DNA of 35,066 bases from Nocardiopsis trehalosi NBRC 14201 (GTDB taxonomy: Bacteria; Actinomycetota; Actinomycetes; Streptosporangiales; Streptosporangiaceae), in the NCBI RefSeq assembly GCF_001552555.1, contig NZ_BCRK01000050.1, positions 1-35,066 on the forward strand, in the 5' to 3' direction. The position numbers and the translations under genes were made by a program. The notes beneath the pieces were generated by a model. The model did no database searches. It was not told where the DNA came from and saw only the letters and a program-made list of their open reading frames with translations. Positions 35,063 through 35,066 of this stretch are shown piece after piece. The first letter of the stretch is position 1, and the number at the start of each line of letters is the position of its first letter.

Positions 35063-35066
35063 GGCT

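Overview
This window is high-GC actinobacterial chromosome. Codons end almost always in G or C, and GTG and TTG starts are common. The gene set (membrane pyrophosphatase, acsA, Ssd/Tad secretion genes, MrfA-type helicase, divergent bldG with its ATP-binding partner) matches a neighbourhood conserved in Streptomyces and, in part, in Mycobacterium. A Nocardiopsis-like or related filamentous actinomycete is my best guess. No rRNA, tRNA, CRISPR array or insertion sequence was recognised.

Layout. 0.3-8.1 kb is a minus-strand housekeeping block: SixA-like phosphatase with an overlapping 30-aa membrane peptide, K+-independent H+-pyrophosphatase, DUF309 protein, alpha/beta-hydrolase lacking its nucleophile, holin-superfamily membrane protein, and acetyl-CoA synthetase. 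A degenerate Fic-fold protein follows at 8.2 kb on the plus strand, then a structured intergenic stretch that may encode the 6S RNA. 10.4-14.3 kb holds a MarR/EamA/NmrA-type module with a palindromic operator, a DUF6506 protein and a PH-like membrane protein. 15.5-19.5 kb is ssd-tadA-tadB-tadC on the plus strand. 19.7-25.2 kb is an accessory segment: a frameshifted gene, DUF418 and acyltransferase-3 membrane proteins, a DUF4097 lipoprotein, and a leaderless TetR gene with two tandem perfect palindromes in front of it. 25.6-30.05 kb carries the remaining Tad genes on the minus strand (Flp pilin, TadE, a TadF/G-like protein and an acidic secreted protein) among several families of non-coding tandem repeats. 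30.05-35.06 kb returns to the conserved core: helicase, bldG, its anti-sigma-type partner, a lipoprotein cyclophilin and a metallo-beta-lactamase-fold hydrolase.

How the parts fit. The Tad machine is complete apart from a prepilin peptidase, but its two halves face each other. The ATPase/platform half (ssd-tadABC) and the pilin half (flp-tadE-tadF) are separated by about 8 kb of accessory genes. One inversion between the end of tadC and the upstream side of flp would restore the order known from mycobacteria. The pilin half is unusual in three ways: a very long predicted prepilin leader, an extra acidic membrane-anchored surface protein, and repeat arrays in its gaps. The tandem ~238-bp structured repeats (25.64-26.36 kb), the repeats inside the pilin cluster, and the rearranged Tad locus are the most unusual parts of the window.
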